A DNA stretch of 64,000 nt from Arthrobacter sp. 131MFCol6.1 (GTDB lineage: Bacteria > Actinomycetota > Actinomycetes > Actinomycetales > Micrococcaceae). The stretch spans positions 1,304,122 to 1,368,121 of the forward strand of contig NZ_KB895541.1 of NCBI RefSeq assembly GCF_000374925.1. The letters run 5' to 3'. Position numbers and translations under genes: made by a program. The notes beneath the pieces were generated by a model, which was not told the DNA's origin, searched no databases, and worked only from the letters and a program-made list of their open reading frames with translations. This document shows, in pieces, positions 59,846 through 64,000 of the stretch; within the stretch, counting starts at the first letter, position 1; each line of letters begins with the position of its first letter.

Positions 59846-61705
59846 TTAAACGCTGACGGGCGTTCTGACCTCGATCCTCCACGGCTCGAGGTATCCGATG
59901 GAGTGTTCTCCGGCGGCTATGGCCTCGGTCAAATCCGCCTCGATTCGCGGTTCTTCGGCACGGGGTCGCACAATTGGCATCGGGACTCGCTTCCTCGCGA
60001 TCGCCAGCGTCGCCTTCACGAACTCGGGCGTGCCCTTGTCGACACCGTCCACGAAGAGAGGTGTAAGCAACACGCCACCCTCAGCCAGTGTCAGCTGAAC
60101 AGCCGCGACGGGGATCTGCCTGGGCTGAACCCCGTACTTCACGCAAATTGCCGCTATGGCACCTGCAGCTTCACCGATTGCTGAAACTGTCGGGTGAACC
60201 CGGGTCGCGCCGCTTGCCAGCCGCGAAGTTGAAATGTTCTTCTCCGCCGCAAGGAAGCCGTCGACCCACTCCGGGATTAGGGTTCCCATGGGAATGGGAT
60301 AGGGGCCGAACGTCTCTCGCACTGGCTTGTCGGCGATGCTCTCGCCCAGGTACTCCTCGAAGTCAATAGGCCGGCGGCCGCCATGCAGATCCGGGTGGTA
60401 CGTGCCAACCGCGATGCTGTCCGAGCGCCACGGCGCTTCCGTGTGCATAGCCCTGCGGAACATCATCTTTCCGGTCAAAGTGACATCCCCGATGAGGCGA
60501 CGCGATTCGCGGATATACGGAATAAGAGGCATGTGCTTCTCAATTTCCGAGTAAATCTCCGGCACGTACGGGTTGTGATGCGTCTGGGGTCCGTCGTTGA
60601 ATCCTTCATCGGTAACCACAGACCAGGGCAGACCCAGTTCATTCTGGAGGTAGTAGATAATGCCAATCGTTTTCAGGATGGCTTCCGACTCGTACTTGAG
60701 CCTCGAATCAGGGTCCGTCAGGTAGGTGCCGTGAACCGGGTGATCGTTGTAGTAGTTCAGGTTTGTTCTGGTGACCTCGTCCCACTGGGTTCCGATCTGC
60801 ATGTTGCTGATCGATAGATCCACGGCCGCGCGGTAGCCGGCGAAACCGTGTGGTCCAAACCTGCCCTTTTTCTGCGGATTCTCCACACCCTGCGGCGGGT
60901 AGAAGGTGCGGAAAACTTTAAGCCACCCATCGTAGCCGCGCGGGGCCTCGGTGATCTTCAGGGCTTCCGGGAGACCTTCATCATAACGGCGGATTGTTGC
61001 CGTGTAGGTGATGTCCTGAATCCGGCCTTTGTAAGCATTGGAAGGCTGATACGTGAGTCCGTTCGAACGACCGTTCGCTACCCTGTGGGGAACGCCGGCC
61101 AGTGCCAGGATTTCGCCGGTTTCAGTCGCATCGATGACAATCTTTCCCATGACGGGACCCGCGGTTGTTTCGATTCCGGTGACCAAAGGGCCGGACCGGT
61201 AAGCCCCGGTGAATGCGGTGTTCCGGAGTACGGTGATTCCTTCATCGCGAAGCATCTCGAAAAATACACGCTCGACGACGACCACATTCGGCCCGATGGA
61301 CCGAAGCAAGTAGTGGCAGACGTTGACCGGGCGTTGCAGCTCTTCGTCATAGATACGAATCACACGTTCCATGATCTCGGACCAGATGCCATGGTCGTTT
61401 AGAGCATGGTCGTAGTTGTAAGTGATGTCGAATGCGGACACCCCGGCTGCCGTGCCCTGTCCGCCCAGCATGTGGGTCGGCTCCACTACTATGACGCTGC
61501 AACCGCGTCGCGCTGCCGCAATTGCGGCAGCGATGCCTGAAATACCGCCGCCTGCGACGACAACGTCTGCACTGCGGTCCATCGTTTCAGGAATTTCAAG
61601 CCAGGCGGCTGCCTGTTCAGGTGTTCTAGGATCAATGAGATTTGCGATTGCGCCGTCGGGATAGATCTTGAATCTTTCCGCCGGCTTGTAGATGCTCGAG
61701 GTCAT
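59846..61705 (-). CDS. FAD-dependent oxidoreductase (FAD_oxidored family)
   Basis: A 619-residue flavoenzyme. VVVAGGGISGIAAAIAAARRG is the dinucleotide-binding motif, followed by the family segment HMLGGQGTAAG. IDATETGEILALAG and a late ASGATRVHPTVSAIGEAAG-like FAD contact are present. The substrate is unknown. By eye the gene is less GC-rich and uses more A/T-ending codons than ddl and gpsA. It sits alone between DUF3515 and ddl, so it is probably a recent insertion. Confidence 0.82.
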   Translation of the reverse strand: MTSSIYKPAERFKIYPDGAIANLIDPRTPEQAAAWLEIPETMDRSADVVVAGGGISGIAAAIAAARRGCSVIVVEPTHMLGGQGTAAGVSAFDITYNYDHALNDHGIWSEIMERVIRIYDEELQRPVNVCHYLLRSIGPNVVVVERVFFEMLRDEGITVLRNTAFTGAYRSGPLVTGIETTAGPVMGKIVIDATETGEILALAGVPHRVANGRSNGLTYQPSNAYKGRIQDITYTATIRRYDEGLPEALKITEAPRGYDGWLKVFRTFYPPQGVENPQKKGRFGPHGFAGYRAAVDLSISNMQIGTQWDEVTRTNLNYYNDHPVHGTYLTDPDSRLKYESEAILKTIGIIYYLQNELGLPWSVVTDEGFNDGPQTHHNPYVPEIYSEIEKHMPLIPYIRESRRLIGDVTLTGKMMFRRAMHTEAPWRSDSIAVGTYHPDLHGGRRPIDFEEYLGESIADKPVRETFGPYPIPMGTLIPEWVDGFLAAEKNISTSRLASGATRVHPTVSAIGEAAGAIAAICVKYGVQPRQIPVAAVQLTLAEGGVLLTPLFVDGVDKGTPEFVKATLAIARKRVPMPIVRPRAEEPRIEADLTEAIAAGEHSIGYLEPWRIEVRTPVSV

Positions 61706-61790
61706 TCGCTAATCCTAGCGCCGGCCGGCAAGCACCTTTGGCTGATTCAGACGGCCTGCCGCCCCCGGTACGCCCTACCGTCAGAAGGGC

Positions 61791-62936
61791 CTAGCGCAGG
61801 CCGGTCTTGCGGTGCAGGGCCAGGTGGATCAGCTCGTCAATCAGATCGGCGTAGCCCAGCCCTGAGGCCTTCCACATCTGCGGGTACATGCTCTTGGGCG
61901 TAAACCCGGGCATCGTGTTGATCTCGTTGATGATCAGTTCGCCATCAGGGGTGTAGAAGAAGTCAACCCGGCTCAGTCCCTCGCCGCCGAGGGCGTCGAA
62001 GGCGACGGCGGCCAGTTCCCGAACCCTGGTGATCGCTTCTTCGGGGAGGTCGGCCGGGCAGCTGAGGGCCGCGGCGTCGTCCACATATTTGGCGTTGAAG
62101 TCATAGAACTCGTGCCCGCCGCCCGCGACGGAGATCTCGCCCGGCATCGATGTCCGGGGAGCATCGGTCCCCCGGCCCTCCAGCACGGCGCATTCGATCT
62201 CACGGCCCGTGATGCCGGCCTCGATGACCAGTTTAGGGTCGTGCTCGCGGGCGATCTCTATGGCGGCGTCGAGGCCCTCGAGGGAGTCCACCTTGGAGAT
62301 GCCCATGGAAGACCCTGCCCGGGCGGGCTTGACGAAGACCGGGAAGCCGAGCTGGTCCACGCGCTTGCGGACGGTCTCGGGATCGTTGCGCCACTGCCGG
62401 TCGGTCACGGCGATGTAGGGTCCCACGTGGAGCCCGGCCGATTCAAAGACCACCTTCATGAAGTGTTTGTCCATGCCGACGGCGGACGCGAGCACGCCCG
62501 CGCCCACGTATCGGGTGTCGGACAGTTCCAGGAGGCCCTGGATGGTTCCGTCTTCGCCGAAGGGGCCGTGCAGCAGCGGGAAGACGACGTCGACGGCGCC
62601 GAGCTCCTGCGGAACAGTATTCGGGGCTGCGACGATCAGCTGGTGCTCGCCGCCGATCTCGGCCAGGGTCACGGTCTGCGCCGAGGGTGCCACCTCGGGC
62701 AACGACGAGGCGGAGAGCGACCACTCGTCGGTCCCGCCGGAGGCCAAAACCCACTGGCCGGTCTTGGCGATCCCGATCGGGATGACGTCGTACTTGTCCT
62801 TGTCGATGGCGCCCAGCACCCCGGCAGCTGTCACGCAGCTGACGGCGTGCTCGCTGGAGCGGCCGCCGAACAGCACCGCCACGCGGGGCTTGGGCTGGCC
62901 CTTACGGCCTTCTGTGCTCATGTTGTTCTCTGACAC
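61791..62936 (-). CDS. ddl: D-alanine--D-alanine ligase
   Basis: A 381-residue ATP-grasp enzyme making the D-Ala-D-Ala dipeptide for peptidoglycan. VLFGGRSSEHAVS, PLLHGPFGEDG, FVKPARAGSSMGISKV, and INEINTMPGFTPKSMYPQMW are all standard. Start choice is GTG 62936 (or ATG 62921). The start lies 2 bases from the gpsA stop, so the two are one operon, as in other actinobacteria. Confidence 0.97.
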   Translation of the reverse strand: MSENNMSTEGRKGQPKPRVAVLFGGRSSEHAVSCVTAAGVLGAIDKDKYDVIPIGIAKTGQWVLASGGTDEWSLSASSLPEVAPSAQTVTLAEIGGEHQLIVAAPNTVPQELGAVDVVFPLLHGPFGEDGTIQGLLELSDTRYVGAGVLASAVGMDKHFMKVVFESAGLHVGPYIAVTDRQWRNDPETVRKRVDQLGFPVFVKPARAGSSMGISKVDSLEGLDAAIEIAREHDPKLVIEAGITGREIECAVLEGRGTDAPRTSMPGEISVAGGGHEFYDFNAKYVDDAAALSCPADLPEEAITRVRELAAVAFDALGGEGLSRVDFFYTPDGELIINEINTMPGFTPKSMYPQMWKASGLGYADLIDELIHLALHRKTGLR

Positions 62937-62938
62937 TC

Positions 62939-63988
62939 TCAGTGATCGCCTTCGGGTTTCAGGTCCCGGGACAGCAGCAGCGGCCCCAGTTCGTCTACGG
63001 ACAGTTTTCCGGCAAGGACCGCGACGACGGCGGCCGTGATCGGCATATCGACGCCGAGCTTTCCGGCAAGTTCGTGGACCGCCTGGCTGGACTTGATGCC
63101 TTCGGCCGTTTGCTTCATTTCGGCGGTGACCTGCTCGAGCGTCAGCCCCTTGCCCAGCAGTCTGCCGGCCGTGTGGTTTCGGGACAGGGGTGAGGAACAG
63201 GTGGCTACCAGGTCACCCAGTCCGGCAAGCCCCGCCATGGTCCGGGCTTCGCCGCCCAGCGCGAGTGTCAGCCGGGAGGTCTCCGCCAGGCCGCGGGTGA
63301 TGACCGAGGCCTTGGTGTTGTCGCCCATCTGCTTGCCTTCACAGATGCCGACGGCCAGGGCAATGATGTTCTTGACGATCCCGCCGATTTCGACGCCGAT
63401 CACGTCGCTCGTGGTGTACGGGCGGAAATAGGGCGCGGTGCAGCTGCGCGCGATCCAGCCTGCGGTGACCGGTTCCGTGCAGGCCACGACGGATGCCGTT
63501 GGCTCTTCCCGGGCGATCTCCATGGCCAGGTTGGGGCCGGATACCACGGCGACTCGGTCCGCAGGCAGGTCCAGCTCCGTGCAAATGACCTCGCTCATAC
63601 GGGCGTCCGTGTGGAGCTCGAGGCCCTTCATCAGGGACACCACGACGGCCCCGGGCGCCAGATGCTCCTTCCAGGCCTTCAGTTGCGGCCGCAGGGTTTG
63701 TGCCGGCACGGCCAGAATGACCAGCTCCGCGCCCGCCAGGACCTCGGAAACGTCCTTCGACGCCGTGATGCTGGACGGCAGCGTGATGCCCTTCAGATAC
63801 TGCTCGTTGCGGTGCATGGTGTTGATCTGGTCCACGACTTCGGGCCGCCGGCCCCAGAGACGGATGTCTCGTTCGACGCCGGAGGCTGTGGCGGCGTCGG
63901 CCACGACCTTGGCGAAAGTCGTGCCCCAGGAGCCTGCCCCCAGGACGGCCACTGTGGCGGCGGACCCGGATTCGCGGTTGGCTGACAT
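62939..63988 (-). CDS. gpsA: Glycerol-3-phosphate dehydrogenase [NAD(P)+]
   Basis: A 349-residue enzyme that reduces dihydroxyacetone phosphate to sn-glycerol 3-phosphate for phospholipids. VLGAGSWGTTFAKV is the cofactor motif; SLMKGLE, SGPNLAMEIA, EIGGIVKNIIALAVGICEG (catalytic Lys) and the ETSRLTLALG region are present. ATG 63988 is chosen over an in-frame TTG at 63994. The promoter and the preceding gene lie outside the window. Confidence 0.97.
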   Translation of the reverse strand: MSANRESGSAATVAVLGAGSWGTTFAKVVADAATASGVERDIRLWGRRPEVVDQINTMHRNEQYLKGITLPSSITASKDVSEVLAGAELVILAVPAQTLRPQLKAWKEHLAPGAVVVSLMKGLELHTDARMSEVICTELDLPADRVAVVSGPNLAMEIAREEPTASVVACTEPVTAGWIARSCTAPYFRPYTTSDVIGVEIGGIVKNIIALAVGICEGKQMGDNTKASVITRGLAETSRLTLALGGEARTMAGLAGLGDLVATCSSPLSRNHTAGRLLGKGLTLEQVTAEMKQTAEGIKSSQAVHELAGKLGVDMPITAAVVAVLAGKLSVDELGPLLLSRDLKPEGDH

Positions 63989-64000
63989 CGCCAAATCCGC

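Overview
The window is high-GC DNA from an actinobacterium, most likely a Micrococcaceae member of the Arthrobacter/Pseudarthrobacter type. The evidence is the gene order (glnB-amtB, ftsY, smc, mutM, rnc, rpmF, yceD, coaD, rsmD, recG, DAK2 gene, thiL, DUF3515, ddl, gpsA), a PII protein with the actinobacterial Tyr51 T-loop, a fused oleBC gene as known from Micrococcus, and dense use of GTG/TTG starts with 4-base gene overlaps. No rRNA, tRNA, CRISPR array, transposase, integrase or phage gene was seen.

The housekeeping genes lie almost entirely on the minus strand and form a backbone whose order matches other actinobacteria such as Streptomyces (from memory). Accessory cassettes interrupt it at five points: (1) an MFS exporter and a secreted GH79-like glycosidase (2.1-5.2 kb) between amtB and ftsY; (2) an oleA-oleBC-oleD olefin cluster (10.4-15.2 kb) between smc and mutM; (3) an SDR / aminotransferase / methyltransferase operon (18.4-21.3 kb) between coaD and rsmD; (4) a 33 kb cell-surface island (26.5-59.1 kb) between thiL and the DUF3515 gene; (5) an FAD oxidoreductase (59.8-61.7 kb) between DUF3515 and ddl.

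The island is the most interesting part. It begins with a secreted zinc metallopeptidase carrying five C-terminal repeats. A plus-strand series follows: a YdcF/ElyC-type protein, a small membrane protein, WecB, two GH128-like secreted glycosidases, a glycosyltransferase-TPR-pyruvyltransferase fusion, and a helical/pyruvyltransferase-like/GT8 fusion. It meets tail to tail (4 bases apart) a 20.3 kb minus-strand operon of 15 genes. In transcription order these are a Pro-Ala-rich membrane-anchored protein, two GT4 glycosyltransferases, an ABC-2 polysaccharide exporter (permease then ATPase), a CgeB-like/GT2 fusion, WecC, a coiled-coil protein, two more large GT2 proteins, an alpha/beta hydrolase, a 47-residue unrecognised small ORF coupled by stop-start overlaps on both sides, Ugd, another GT2 fusion and a pyruvyltransferase.

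WecB plus WecC make UDP-ManNAcA, Ugd makes UDP-GlcA, and the ABC pair exports a lipid-linked polymer. Micrococcus luteus teichuronic acid is a glucose/ManNAcA polymer, so the simplest reading is that the island builds, decorates (possibly with pyruvate) and exports a teichuronic-acid-like wall polymer. That assignment is inference. The gene functions feeding it are well supported, but the exact sugars and linkages cannot be read from sequence.
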